Counted from the stretch's first letter, positions 17,541 to 26,600 are shown. The stretch: 64,000 bases of DNA from JANNSX01 sp041397825 (GCA_041397825.1 JAWKVX010000002.1:496001-560000); one strand, 5' to 3'. Numbers and translations are program-made. Notes: a model not told the origin generated them from the letters alone.

Positions 17541-18644
17541 ATGGCAGAGAACGCCACGACCGAGGCCGCGGTAACGGCCGAGAGAGTGTCAAAGATCTTC
17601 GGTGGGGGACAGGACGTCGTCAGGGCGGTTGACGACGTATCGGTTGCCATCGGCAAGAACGAGTTCTTCACGCTGCTGGGACCTTCAGGCTGCGGCAAGA
17701 CCACGCTGCTCAGACTCATCGCCGGATTCGAGCATCCAACCAGGGGACGACTCCTGCTTGAAGGCGAGGATATTTCCGCGCTGCCGCCCTACAAGCGGCC
17801 GGTGAACACCGTCTTCCAGAACTATGCGCTGTTCCCGCACATGACGGTGGCGCAGAACATCTCCTTCGGGCTGGAGATGCTCGGCCGGCCGAAATCCGAG
17901 ATCCAGACGACGGTCGCAGCCATGCTGAAGCTCGTCCGGATGGAGGAGCTCAAGGACCGCCGTACCAGCCAGATCTCCGGCGGCCAGCAGCAGCGCGTGG
18001 CGCTGGCCCGGGCACTCGCGCCGCGCCCCAAGGTGCTGCTGCTCGACGAGCCGTTGTCGGCGCTCGACTACAAGCTCCGGAAGGATATGCAGATCGAGCT
18101 GAAGCGTCTTCAGCACGAAACCGGCATCACCTTCGTCTTCGTCACCCACGACCAGGAGGAAGCCCTCACGATGTCGGACCGCATCGCGGTCATGAACAAG
18201 GGCAAGATCCTCCAGATCGGCGGACCTCGAGACATCTACGACCGTCCCTCCGAGCGGTTCGTCGCCAACTTCATCGGCGACACGAATTTCATCGAAGCCG
18301 AGCTCAAGGGCGGCGCCAACGGCGTTGGTACTGTCGTGCTGCCTTCGGGTCGCGAGGCCAAGGCGACGTTGCCCGAGGGCGGCGCCAAGCCGGGCCGCGT
18401 CAGCGTCGTCATCCGCCCTGAGCACGCCCTGCTGACCCGCGATGCCCAGTCGGCCGTGCTTCGCGGCACGCTCGAGAACATCGTCTATTTCGGTACCGAC
18501 ACACACTATCATCTGAAGCTCGCCGGGGGCGACGCCTTCACCATCCGGGCGCAGAACTCCCGCAATCGCGACGCGAGCTACACGACAGGCGAGGACGTCG
18601 GCATTGCCTTCGACGACAACTCGCTCCAGGTGCTGAGAGACTGA
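17541..18644 (+). CDS. ABC transporter ATP-binding protein, spermidine/putrescine type (PotA-like)
   Basis: 367 residues. Walker A GPSGCGKT (47-54), Q-loop FQNYALFPHM, signature ISGGQQQRVALARAL, Walker B VLLLDEPLSALD and switch FVTHDQEEA are all intact. A C-terminal TOBE domain fills the last 110 residues. The ATG at 17541 follows AAGGGGAAG. It energises import through the two permeases encoded directly downstream (one base, then an 8-bp overlap). Together with three PotD-like binding proteins this is a polyamine/opine/amine-type importer. Confidence 0.92.
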   Translation: MAENATTEAAVTAERVSKIFGGGQDVVRAVDDVSVAIGKNEFFTLLGPSGCGKTTLLRLIAGFEHPTRGRLLLEGEDISALPPYKRPVNTVFQNYALFPHMTVAQNISFGLEMLGRPKSEIQTTVAAMLKLVRMEELKDRRTSQISGGQQQRVALARALAPRPKVLLLDEPLSALDYKLRKDMQIELKRLQHETGITFVFVTHDQEEALTMSDRIAVMNKGKILQIGGPRDIYDRPSERFVANFIGDTNFIEAELKGGANGVGTVVLPSGREAKATLPEGGAKPGRVSVVIRPEHALLTRDAQSAVLRGTLENIVYFGTDTHYHLKLAGGDAFTIRAQNSRNRDASYTTGEDVGIAFDDNSLQVLRD

Positions 18645-18645
18645 G

Positions 18646-19647
18646 ATGACTGTTGCGCAGGACCTCAGTGCGGCTGGCTTGACTGGTAACGAGGAGAGCC
18701 AGGCCGCCCGTGTCGCCCGCGAGGCGGAACGGCGGGACGCCCGCAAACGCTGGCTGCTGCTGCTGCCGTCGGTCATCATCATTCTCGCGGCGGCGATCGG
18801 GCCGCTGTTCGTCATGGTCGTGATCTCGTTCCTGACCAAGGGCAGCTATGGCTGGGCCTACATGCCGTGGTCGACGGACGGCTGGTTCAGCGTCCTCTGG
18901 GAGATCGACATCTTCGACGACACGGTGTCGCTCGCCGACGCGCATCTGGCGGTCTTCTGGCGCTCGTTGAAGCTGTCGATCATCACGACCGGGTTGACGC
19001 TTCTGCTCGGCTTGCCGACGGCCTACTTCATCGCCACGCGCCCGGAGCGCCATCGCGATATCTGGCTGTTTCTGATAACCATCCCCTTTTGGACGAACCA
19101 GTTGATCCGCACCTTTGCCGTGCAGGAGCTGCTGCGGGCCGATGGCGTCTTCAACAACATCATGCTGGTGTTGAGGTTCGACAAAATTTTCGCCGCGCTC
19201 GGCATTCCGGTTCAGCTCCCGGTGCAGATGCTGTTCACTGATTTCGCCATCGGTTTCGGCATGACCTATGTGTTCCTGCCACTGATGGTGCTGCCGATCT
19301 ATGCCTCGATCGAGAAGCTCGACTTCCGGCTCGTCGAGGCCGGCTACGACCTCTATGCCAACAAGTGGAGGGTGTTCTGGCGGGTGATCCTGCCGTTGAT
19401 CAAGCCCGGGGTTATCGCCGGCTCGATCCTGGTCTTCATCCCCTCGCTCGGCGCCTATGTCATTCCGCGGGTGCTCGGCGGTGGCAAGAACCTGATGATC
19501 GGCAACCTGATCGAGCTGCAGTTCGGCCAGGGGCGGAACTGGCCGCTCGGCGCAGCACTTGCCATCACCTTGATGGTGGCCGTCATGATCGCCCTCCTCT
19601 TCTATGTCCGCAATGCCGGCGGCGCCAAGGGAGGCGCACATGGCTGA
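18646..19647 (+). CDS. ABC transporter permease, PotB type
   Basis: 333 residues with a 40-residue charged cytoplasmic N-terminus and about six transmembrane helices. The EAA loop that docks on the ATPase is visible: VEAGYDLYANKWRVFWRVIL. The lead-in helix (WLLLLPSVIIILAAAIGPLFVMV), the long periplasmic loop and TRPERHRDIWLFLITIPFWTNQLIRTFA are typical of PotB/PotH. It begins one base after the ATPase stop. The 8-bp overlap with the next permease supports one operon. Confidence 0.9.
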   Translation: MTVAQDLSAAGLTGNEESQAARVAREAERRDARKRWLLLLPSVIIILAAAIGPLFVMVVISFLTKGSYGWAYMPWSTDGWFSVLWEIDIFDDTVSLADAHLAVFWRSLKLSIITTGLTLLLGLPTAYFIATRPERHRDIWLFLITIPFWTNQLIRTFAVQELLRADGVFNNIMLVLRFDKIFAALGIPVQLPVQMLFTDFAIGFGMTYVFLPLMVLPIYASIEKLDFRLVEAGYDLYANKWRVFWRVILPLIKPGVIAGSILVFIPSLGAYVIPRVLGGGKNLMIGNLIELQFGQGRNWPLGAALAITLMVAVMIALLFYVRNAGGAKGGAHG

Positions 19648-20503
19648 GGCCACTCTCAGAGACGTCGCATCCACCGCCAGTCATCGGCCAGATGCCGTGG
19701 CGAGTGCCGGCAAGCCCTTCAGCGTCAAGCACATGCCGGGCTTCATCCTGGTCGCGTGCATCGTGTTCGTGTTGCTCTACATGCCGGTCATTTTGCTCGT
19801 CGTCTTCTCTTTCAACGAAGGCGAGTCGCTGGCGGTTTGGAAGGGCTTGTCGCTTAAGTGGTACATGGCGGCCGCCGCTAACGACGATATCCAGGAAGCG
19901 TCACTCCGCTCGCTGTTCATCGCCATCATCGCCGCGGCGCTGTCGACGACGGCCGCGACCATGGCGGCGATCGCCACCACCCGCGTCAAGCCGTTCCGGG
20001 GCATGATGCCGGCCTATGGTCTCATCAACATGCCGCTGATGGTGCCCGAGATCGTCACCGCCGTGGCGTTGCTCATCACCTTCGCCTGGGTAAAGGAGGC
20101 GACGCAGTATTTCGGCATCGGCTATATCCTTGCGGCCCATACGGCCTTCTGTATTCCCTTCGCCTATCTGCCGATCCGCGCACGTCTCGAGAGCATGGAT
20201 CTGACGCTCGAGCGCGCGGCAGCCGATCTCTATGCGACGCCGTGGCAGGCCTTCCGGCGCGTGACACTGCCGTTGCTCTGGCCGGGCATCATGGCCGGAA
20301 TGATGCTGGCCTTTGTCATCTCGCTGGACGACGTGGTCATTACCGAGTTCGTGAAGTCCGCGGGCCAGGAGACGCTGCCGACCTATATGCTCGGCCAACT
20401 CAGGCGGTCGGTGACGCCCGAGATCAACGCGATCGCGACCGTCTTCTTCATTCTCTCGGTCGCCATGGTCACCCTGTTCTACTTCCTCAATCGCAGGAAG
20501 TGA
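19640..20503 (+). CDS. ABC transporter permease, PotC type
   Basis: 287 residues. The lead helix (PGFILVACIVFVLLYMPVI), LVVFSFNEGES and W-K-G-L-S-L-K-W-Y are diagnostic of PotC/PotI. The EAA loop ERAAADLYATPWQAFRRVTL is intact, as is the terminal helix FFILSVAMVTLFYFL. The ATG at 19640 is preceded by AAGGGAGGCGCAC and overlaps the potB-like gene by eight bases, so an upstream in-frame start is unnecessary. It forms the membrane channel with the PotB-like partner. Confidence 0.9.
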   Translation: MAEATLRDVASTASHRPDAVASAGKPFSVKHMPGFILVACIVFVLLYMPVILLVVFSFNEGESLAVWKGLSLKWYMAAAANDDIQEASLRSLFIAIIAAALSTTAATMAAIATTRVKPFRGMMPAYGLINMPLMVPEIVTAVALLITFAWVKEATQYFGIGYILAAHTAFCIPFAYLPIRARLESMDLTLERAAADLYATPWQAFRRVTLPLLWPGIMAGMMLAFVISLDDVVITEFVKSAGQETLPTYMLGQLRRSVTPEINAIATVFFILSVAMVTLFYFLNRRK

Positions 20504-20543
20504 CGTGGGCTCAACGGTGCAACAACGTTCTAGGAGGAACGCG

Positions 20544-21578
20544 ATGAGGTGGAAGCTTTGGATGGCGGCCGCGAGCGTTGGACTCGCATTCGGTGCCTTG
20601 CCTGCACTCGCCGACGGCGAGCTGCAGATCTACAACTGGGGCGACTACACGAATCCGAAACTGATCGAGAAATTCGAGAAGCAGTACAACGTCAAGGTGA
20701 CGATCACGGACTACGATTCGAACGACACCGCGCTCGCCAAGGTCAGGGCCGGCGGGCACGGCTTCGACATCGTCGTGCCGTCCGCGAGCTTCGTCCCGAT
20801 CTGGATCCAGGAGGGGCTCCTGCTCGAGACCGATCCGAACCAGATGGAGAACTTCAAGAATGTCGATCCGAAATGGATCGATGTCGAGTTCGACAAGGGC
20901 CGCAAGTACACCGTGCCGTGGCAATGGGGCACGACCGGCATTCTCGTCAACACCAAGTACTACAAGGGTGATATCAACACCTCGGCGATCTTCATGGATC
21001 CGCCGGAGGAGCTCAAGGGCAAGGTCAACGTCGTGCCGGAGATGTCGGACGTGATGGGTTTGGCCATCATGTATCATGGCGGCCAGTGGTGCACGAGCGA
21101 CAAGGAGATCCTGAAGAAGGTTCGCGACAGTCTGGTCGCCGCCAAGCCGCACTGGCTCGGCATGGACTACGGCAACCAGGAGAAGTACGAGACCGAGGAC
21201 ATCGTCGCGGGTGTCAACTGGAACGGTTCTACTTTCCGCGCTCGCCTCAAGAATGCGACGATCGCCTATGGCTACCCGAAGGAAGGCTACCCGATCTGGA
21301 TGGACAACGTCGCCGTTCTGAAGGACGCCAAGAACGTCGAAAATGCCAAGCTGTTCCAGAACTTCATCATGGATCCGGAGAATGCAGCGCTGATCTCGGA
21401 GTTCGCACGCTACGCCAACGCCATCGTAGGATCGGAGCAGTTCATGCCCGAGGACATGAAGACAGCGCCCGAGATCAATATTCCGGCGGAGTTTGCCGAC
21501 AAGGGCGTGTTCGCTCTGACGTGCTCGCCTGAGGCCAATGATCTCTATACGAAGATCTGGACCGAGCTGCAGAAGTGA
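20544..21578 (+). CDS. PotD-like extracellular substrate-binding protein, copy 1
   Basis: 344 residues with a signal peptide ending at ALA-DGELQ. The mature protein opens with the PotD/PotF hallmark LQIYNWGDYTNP, then VTITDYDSNDTALAKV and GFDIVVPSASFVPIW. Those segments line the amine pocket in PotD-family proteins. A near-perfect ribosome-binding site (TAGGAGGAA) precedes the ATG, 40 bp after the permease stop. It is the first of three tandem paralogues. The usual acidic amine-binding residues cannot be assigned by eye, so polyamine specificity is probable but not proven. Confidence 0.9.
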   Translation: MRWKLWMAAASVGLAFGALPALADGELQIYNWGDYTNPKLIEKFEKQYNVKVTITDYDSNDTALAKVRAGGHGFDIVVPSASFVPIWIQEGLLLETDPNQMENFKNVDPKWIDVEFDKGRKYTVPWQWGTTGILVNTKYYKGDINTSAIFMDPPEELKGKVNVVPEMSDVMGLAIMYHGGQWCTSDKEILKKVRDSLVAAKPHWLGMDYGNQEKYETEDIVAGVNWNGSTFRARLKNATIAYGYPKEGYPIWMDNVAVLKDAKNVENAKLFQNFIMDPENAALISEFARYANAIVGSEQFMPEDMKTAPEINIPAEFADKGVFALTCSPEANDLYTKIWTELQK

Positions 21579-21596
21579 GGCCAGTGAAGAGGGATG

Positions 21597-21643
21597 CCGG
21601 CGGTCTCGACGGGTGACACAAGAAGGTCGCCGCGAGCCGCCGG
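21597..21643 (+). other. Hairpin between substrate-binding protein genes 1 and 2
   Basis: An inverted repeat with arms CCGGCGG (21597-21603) and CCGCCGG (21637-21643), extended across a bulged T by CTCG/CGAG, with a loop of about 24 nt. No T-run follows, so it is unlikely to be a full terminator. Its position just after a binding-protein gene suggests mRNA stabilisation or partial attenuation. Confidence 0.45.
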
Positions 21644-21705
21644 AGCCGTCATGGATCGCCAAACTATCGGCGCCGAGGCCTGTCAGTCTGAACGGAGGTA
21701 CGCAG

Positions 21706-22740
21706 ATGAGCCGTTGTCGTACGATTGTTGCCGCTATTGCGGCGCTGGCGCTCAGCACGGGCACAGCACACGCTGATGGCGAGCTGCAGATCTTCAACTG
21801 GGGCGACTACACCAGCCCCGAGATGATCAAGAAGTTCGAGGCGAAGTACAACGTCAAGGTGACGATCACCGACTACGACTCGAACGACACCGCGCTCGCC
21901 AAGGTCAGGGCCGGCGGCCACGGCTTCGATATCGTCGTGCCCTCCGCCAATTTCATTCCGCTGTGGATCAGTGAGGGCCTGCTGCTCGAGACCCGACCCG
22001 ACCAGATGGAGAACTTCAAGAATGTCGATCCGAAGTGGGTCGATGTCGAGTTCGACAAGGGTCGTCACTACACGGTGCCTTGGCAGTGGGGCACGGTCGG
22101 CTTGCTCGTCAACTCCAAGGTCTACAGCGGGCCGATCAATACCTCGGCCATCTGGCTCGATCCGCCGGAGGAGCTCAAGGGCAAGGTCAACGTCGTGCCC
22201 GAGATGAACGACGTGATGCTGCTGGCCATCCGGTACAATGGCGGCGAGTGGTGCACGACCGACAAGGACGTTCTAAAGAAGGTTCGCGACAACCTCATCG
22301 AGGCCAAGAAGAGCTGGGTCTCGATGGACTATGCGCAACCCGAGAAGTTCGCCAAGGGCGACATCGCGGCCGGCGTCAACTGGAACGGCTGGAGCTTCCG
22401 TGCCCGGTTACAAAACCCAGACCTGAAGTTCGCGCTGCCCAAGGAAGGCTACGGGCTGTGGATGGACAACGTCGCCGTTCTCAAGGACGCGCGCAACGTC
22501 GAGAACGCGAAGCTGTTCCAGAACTTCATCATGGAGCCGGAGAATGCGGCGCTGATCTCGGCCTTTGCCCGCTATGCCAACGGCATCGTCGGCTCGGAGA
22601 AGTTCATGCCGGCGGATATGATCGGTGCGCCCGAGATCGAGATCGCGCCGGCGGACGCGGACAACGGCATCTTCAATCTGATCTGTCCGCCGGAGGCGAA
22701 CGATCTTTACACCAAGATCTGGACCGAGCTGCAGAAGTGA
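21706..22740 (+). CDS. PotD-like extracellular substrate-binding protein, copy 2
   Basis: 344 residues with a signal peptide ending AHA-DGELQ. It is closely related to copy 1: it shares LQIFNWGDYTSP, VTITDYDSNDTALAKV, GFDIVVPSANFIPLW, YTVPWQWGT, PPEELKGKVNVVPEM and the C-terminus ANDLYTKIWTELQK. Differences concentrate in the central third, where ligand-contacting residues are expected. AACGGAGGTAC precedes the ATG at 21706. The frame runs far upstream, but nothing there resembles a signal sequence. Confidence 0.9.
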   Translation: MSRCRTIVAAIAALALSTGTAHADGELQIFNWGDYTSPEMIKKFEAKYNVKVTITDYDSNDTALAKVRAGGHGFDIVVPSANFIPLWISEGLLLETRPDQMENFKNVDPKWVDVEFDKGRHYTVPWQWGTVGLLVNSKVYSGPINTSAIWLDPPEELKGKVNVVPEMNDVMLLAIRYNGGEWCTTDKDVLKKVRDNLIEAKKSWVSMDYAQPEKFAKGDIAAGVNWNGWSFRARLQNPDLKFALPKEGYGLWMDNVAVLKDARNVENAKLFQNFIMEPENAALISAFARYANGIVGSEKFMPADMIGAPEIEIAPADADNGIFNLICPPEANDLYTKIWTELQK

Positions 22741-22754
22741 GGTCCAACTCGGTT

Positions 22755-22787
22755 CGGCCCGGCGGCTGCCTTGTCATTGCCGGGCCG
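22755..22787 (+). other. Hairpin between substrate-binding protein genes 2 and 3
   Basis: A perfect 9-bp stem, CGGCCCGGC (22755-22763) with GCCGGGCCG (22779-22787), and a 15-nt loop. It starts 15 bases after the copy-2 stop and is not followed by a T-tract. It occupies the same relative position as the hairpin after copy 1 but has unrelated bases, so it was not simply copied with the gene. Likely an mRNA-stabilising or attenuating element. Confidence 0.5.
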
Positions 22788-22848
22788 AGCAGTGCCGGAA
22801 TGATCCGGCGTCCACAAGCGAACCCAAGTCCAGGGAGGTAACGACAGG

Positions 22849-23880
22849 ATGCGAAAAGGGACGCTCGTCGCCGCGATGGCGGCATTGACCTTGAGTGCGG
22901 GTGCGGTACAGGCCGCCGGAGAGCTCAATATCTACAACTGGGGCGACTATACGAGTCCCGAGGCGATCGAGGAGTTCTCGAAGAAGTACGACGTCAAGGT
23001 CACGATCACGGACTACGATTCGAACGACACGGCTCTCGCCAAGATCAGGGCGGGCGGGCATGGCTTCGATATCGTCATCCCATCGGCGAACTATGTGCCG
23101 ATCTGGATCCAGGAAGGTCTTTTGCTCGAGACCCGGCCGGACCAGATGGAGAATTTCAAGAATGTCGAGGATCGCTGGAAGGACGTGCCCTGGGATCCGG
23201 GCCGTCACTACACGATCCCGTGGCAATGGGGCACGACCGGCGTCGTGGTCGACACCGCCGTCTACAAGGGCGATATCGATACCTCGGCCATCTTCCTGGA
23301 TCCACCCCCGGAGCTCGTCGGCAAAGTCAATGTCGTGCCGGAGATGGGTGACATCATGGCGCTGGCCATCATGTACATGGGAGGCGAGTACTGCACCGAC
23401 GACAAAGAGATCCTCAAGAAGGTGCGCGACAAGCTCGTCGAGGCAAAGCCGAAGTGGTCGTCGATGGACTACGCGACGATCGAGAAGCTCGTGAAAGGTG
23501 ACCTCGCGGCCGGTGCCGACTGGAACGGGTCGAGCTACCGGGCTCACAAGCAGAGAGCGGACATCAGCTGGGGCTATCCGAAGGAAGGATTTGTCGTCTG
23601 GATGGATTCTGTCGCCGTGTTGAAGGATGCCAAGAACGCCGAGAACGCGAAGCTCTTCCAGAATTTTGTCATGGATCCCGAAGTCGCCGCCAAGCTCTCG
23701 ACTTTCGCGGGCTATGCAAATGGCGTCAAAGGCAGCGACAAGTTCATGCCGGAGGATATGTTGACGGCGCGGGCCATCAACATTCCCGAGGAGCTCGCCA
23801 GCAAGGGTAAGTTCATCACCGTCTGTCCGCCTGAGGTGAATGAGCTCTACACCAAAGTCTGGACCGAGCTTCTGAAGTGA
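22849..23880 (+). CDS. PotD-like extracellular substrate-binding protein, copy 3
   Basis: 343 residues with a signal peptide ending VQA-AGELN. It keeps the family core (LNIYNWGDYTSP, VTITDYDSNDTALAKI, PWQWGTTG) but is the most divergent copy: YDVKV replaces YNVKV, ADWNGSSYRAH replaces VNWNGxxFRAR, and the C-terminus is WTELLK. Ligand preference may therefore differ from copies 1 and 2. AGGGAGGTAACGAC precedes the ATG. Its stop overlaps the GTG start of the NylB-like hydrolase gene (GTGA), tying transport to hydrolysis. Confidence 0.9.
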   Translation: MRKGTLVAAMAALTLSAGAVQAAGELNIYNWGDYTSPEAIEEFSKKYDVKVTITDYDSNDTALAKIRAGGHGFDIVIPSANYVPIWIQEGLLLETRPDQMENFKNVEDRWKDVPWDPGRHYTIPWQWGTTGVVVDTAVYKGDIDTSAIFLDPPPELVGKVNVVPEMGDIMALAIMYMGGEYCTDDKEILKKVRDKLVEAKPKWSSMDYATIEKLVKGDLAAGADWNGSSYRAHKQRADISWGYPKEGFVVWMDSVAVLKDAKNAENAKLFQNFVMDPEVAAKLSTFAGYANGVKGSDKFMPEDMLTARAINIPEELASKGKFITVCPPEVNELYTKVWTELLK

Positions 23881-25103
23881 CGGCAGGTCTGTCCTATCGC
23901 AACAACGAGGCGCGCCCGGCCATCATGCAGGGCGCGCCGCCGGCTTTGGTCGTGCCGCGCCTCGACTGGGATCGGCCGCCGTGGAACCGCTGGGCCTTCC
24001 AGCATATCCGCGAGATCCTGCCGACCGCTGAAGTCTGGCGCGGCGCGGCACCGCCCGGATCGCTTCCGGTCGCGCCGCAGGACATCGGCGCCCTGGCATT
24101 CACGCGCGTCGATGGATCGGCCACCACCATCGAAGCCCATCTCGAGGAGACCTATACCGATGGGTTCCTCGTCGCACTCGGCGGCAAGGTCATCGCCGAG
24201 CGGTACTTCAATGGCATGACGCCGCGCACGCTGCATCTCTCTCAGTCGATGTCGAAGTCCGTCGTCTCGGCGACGGCCGGCGTGCTGATCGGACGAGGCC
24301 TGCTCGACCCGGCCGCACCACTTACGAGCTACATCCCCGAGCTCGCCGCGACCGCCTATGCCGGCGCGACGCTACAACACGTTCTCGACATGACGAGCGG
24401 TGTTGCCTTCGTCGAGGAGTATGTCGACCGCTACTCCGATGTCGGCCAGATGGACGTTGCGAGCGGTTGGAAACCGATCCCCCCCGATAGCGATCCGGCC
24501 TTCCGCTGGCCCGCGCACGTCTTCGAGCAGATCATGGGGCTCAGGACCCTCGAGGCCGAGCACGGCAGCCGTTTCCTCTATCGCTCGATCGAGACTGACG
24601 TACTCGCCTTCGCGATGGAGCGCGTCACGGGCAAAAGGTTGCCGGAGCTGGTCTCGAGCCTCCTCTGGGCACCGATGGGCGCCGAGGAAAGTGCAAACTT
24701 CACCCTCGATGCCGCCGGCTACGCCCTGGCGAGCGGCGGCCTCAGTGCGTCGCTCCGCGACTATGCGCGCTTCGGCCTCGTCATTCTCAATGGCGGCCGG
24801 AGCCATGGGCAGCAGGTCGTCCCCGTGGATTGGATCGCGGACATCCGTCGCGGCCCGCACGGCCTGACCAACGACTATCTTCGCCAGTCATTGCCCAATG
24901 GCTGCTATCGCAACCAGTTCTGGGTCGAGGATCGCGAGCGCGAGACGGTCATGTGCCGCGGGGTTTTCGGCCAGTTGATCTACATCGCGCCCGAGCACGA
25001 TCTCGTGGTCGTCAAGCTCTCGAGCTATCCCGACTTCCTCAACCTGTCCTATGGTCTCGATACGCGCCGGGCAATCGAGGCCATCGTCCAGGCGCTCGCC
25101 TGA
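23877..25103 (+). CDS. Serine hydrolase, beta-lactamase fold, 6-aminohexanoate-dimer hydrolase (NylB)-like
   Basis: 408 residues. Compared from memory with NylB, the N-terminus (PPWNRWAFQHIREILPTAEV), LEETYTDGFLV and LDMTSGVAF correspond segment by segment. The NylB catalytic set is conserved: Ser124 and Lys127 (S-M-S-K), Tyr182 (EEYVDR) and Tyr235 (FLYRSIETDVLAF). No signal peptide is evident, so it acts in the cytoplasm. Family members hydrolyse amide bonds of linear omega-amino-acid oligomers or esters; the true substrate is unknown. The GTG start overlaps the binding-protein stop; an ATG at 25 kb-proximal position 23925 is an alternative. Confidence 0.82.
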   Translation: MTAGLSYRNNEARPAIMQGAPPALVVPRLDWDRPPWNRWAFQHIREILPTAEVWRGAAPPGSLPVAPQDIGALAFTRVDGSATTIEAHLEETYTDGFLVALGGKVIAERYFNGMTPRTLHLSQSMSKSVVSATAGVLIGRGLLDPAAPLTSYIPELAATAYAGATLQHVLDMTSGVAFVEEYVDRYSDVGQMDVASGWKPIPPDSDPAFRWPAHVFEQIMGLRTLEAEHGSRFLYRSIETDVLAFAMERVTGKRLPELVSSLLWAPMGAEESANFTLDAAGYALASGGLSASLRDYARFGLVILNGGRSHGQQVVPVDWIADIRRGPHGLTNDYLRQSLPNGCYRNQFWVEDRERETVMCRGVFGQLIYIAPEHDLVVVKLSSYPDFLNLSYGLDTRRAIEAIVQALA

Positions 25104-25112
25104 CGCAGCAAA

Positions 25113-26555
25113 GTGAGTACCGTCATGACCGATCTCGATCTCTGCTACATGCCTGCCAGCGAGGCGTTGAAACGCTTCAAGTCGAAGAAGCTCTCACCCG
25201 TCGAGCTGATGAAAGCGGTCATTGCCCGGGCCGAGGCGGTGGAGCCCCAGGTCAACGCTTTCACCTTCAAGTACTTTGACGAGGCCCTGAAGAAGGCGAA
25301 GCAGGCCGAGGCGCGCTGGGCAAAGGGAAAACCCAAGGGTCCGTTGGACGGTCTACCGGTTGCCATCAAGGACGAGAGCTACATCAAGGGCTATCCGACC
25401 ACGAATGCATCCTACGTCCTCAAGGACTTCGTGCCCGACACGACTTCGGCGACGAATGAGCGGCTCCTCGATGCCGGTATCATATTTCATGCGCGGACGG
25501 CCACGCCCGAGTTCTCCTGCGCTGGCGTCACCTATTCAAAGATGTGGGGCGTCACGCGCAATCCGTGGAATCTGGAGTACACGCCAGGCGGTTCGTCAGG
25601 GGGCTCCGGCGCCTCGCTCGCTGCCGGCTCGACGACGCTCGCGACCGGCTCCGACATCGGCGGATCGATCCGCATTCCCTCGAGCCAGTGCGGTCTCGTC
25701 GGCTTCAAACCGCCTTACGGCCGCAACCCCGACGATCCGCCCTTCTCATTCGACTTCTACAATCACACGGGACCGATGGCGCGCACGGTCGCCGATTGCG
25801 CGCTTTTGCAGAATGTCATGTCAGGTCCGCATCCGCGCGACATCGCGACCGTGAAGCCAAAGGTTTGGCTGCCCAAATCCTTCAAGGACATCAAGGGCTG
25901 GAAGATCGCCTATTCCATCGATCTCGGTATGTTCGAGGTCGACAAGGAGGTCGAGGCCAACACGCGTCGTGCGATCGCCGTCCTCAAATCGCTCGGCGCC
26001 AAAGTGGAGGAGGTCGACCTCGGCTGGGACAAGAGCTGCTTCGAGGCCGGCTTCAAATACCTCGATCACCTGTTCGGGGCATTGATGAACCTGCATGCAG
26101 AGACGCACCGCAAGGAAATGAATGGGTACGCCGTCTGGTTCGCCGACCGGTGCGCGAAGTCGACGACGCTCGACTTCTTCGATTCCCTGGTGACGGCCGG
26201 CCGGATGTACGCCTCGCTCGGTCCGATGCTCGAGAAGTACGATGCGCTGGTCTGCCCGACAACCGCCCTGCCGGAAATCGTCGCCGATTTCGACTACGAC
26301 AAGGACATGCCGATCCGTATCAACAACAAGAAGGTCGATCACATTCTCGGCTGGGCCATGACCACCTGCTTCAACACCATGAGCCGCTGCCCGGTGCTCT
26401 CGATACCGTCGGGCCACACCCGATCCGGCATGCCGACCGGACTGCAGATCGTTGGACCGACCTTCGAGGACGAGAAGGTGTTCCAGATCGCTGCAGCCTT
26501 TGAGAAGGCGGTCGGTGGCTGGTACCGAAGCACCGACACCCGGCCAGCGATTTAA
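25113..26555 (+). CDS. Amidase signature family enzyme, copy 1
   Basis: 480 residues. The Ser-cisSer-Lys triad is intact: Lys86 (PVAIKDE), Ser161 (TPGGSSGGSGAS) and nucleophile Ser185 (GSDIGGSIRIPSS), with the 24-residue Ser-Ser spacing usual for the family. It has no signal peptide and is cytoplasmic. Amidases of this size hydrolyse carboxamides or acyl amides; specificity cannot be read from sequence. The start is GTG at 25113 or ATG at 25125. It lies 9 bp after the NylB-like gene, in the same apparent operon as the importer. Confidence 0.9.
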   Translation: MSTVMTDLDLCYMPASEALKRFKSKKLSPVELMKAVIARAEAVEPQVNAFTFKYFDEALKKAKQAEARWAKGKPKGPLDGLPVAIKDESYIKGYPTTNASYVLKDFVPDTTSATNERLLDAGIIFHARTATPEFSCAGVTYSKMWGVTRNPWNLEYTPGGSSGGSGASLAAGSTTLATGSDIGGSIRIPSSQCGLVGFKPPYGRNPDDPPFSFDFYNHTGPMARTVADCALLQNVMSGPHPRDIATVKPKVWLPKSFKDIKGWKIAYSIDLGMFEVDKEVEANTRRAIAVLKSLGAKVEEVDLGWDKSCFEAGFKYLDHLFGALMNLHAETHRKEMNGYAVWFADRCAKSTTLDFFDSLVTAGRMYASLGPMLEKYDALVCPTTALPEIVADFDYDKDMPIRINNKKVDHILGWAMTTCFNTMSRCPVLSIPSGHTRSGMPTGLQIVGPTFEDEKVFQIAAAFEKAVGGWYRSTDTRPAI

Positions 26556-26600
26556 CCGCGGCGGTGCGTCTCTTTTGCCGAGGCATGATCCGAACCAGAG

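Noticed and set aside
18538..19674. A 378-codon minus-strand frame opposite the PotB-type permease
   Set aside because: His/Asp/Arg/Gln-rich translation is typical of the antisense of hydrophobic membrane protein genes.
20511..21797. A 428-codon minus-strand frame opposite the first binding protein
   Set aside because: An antisense shadow: the same pattern recurs opposite copies 2 and 3, reflecting the coding-strand codon bias.
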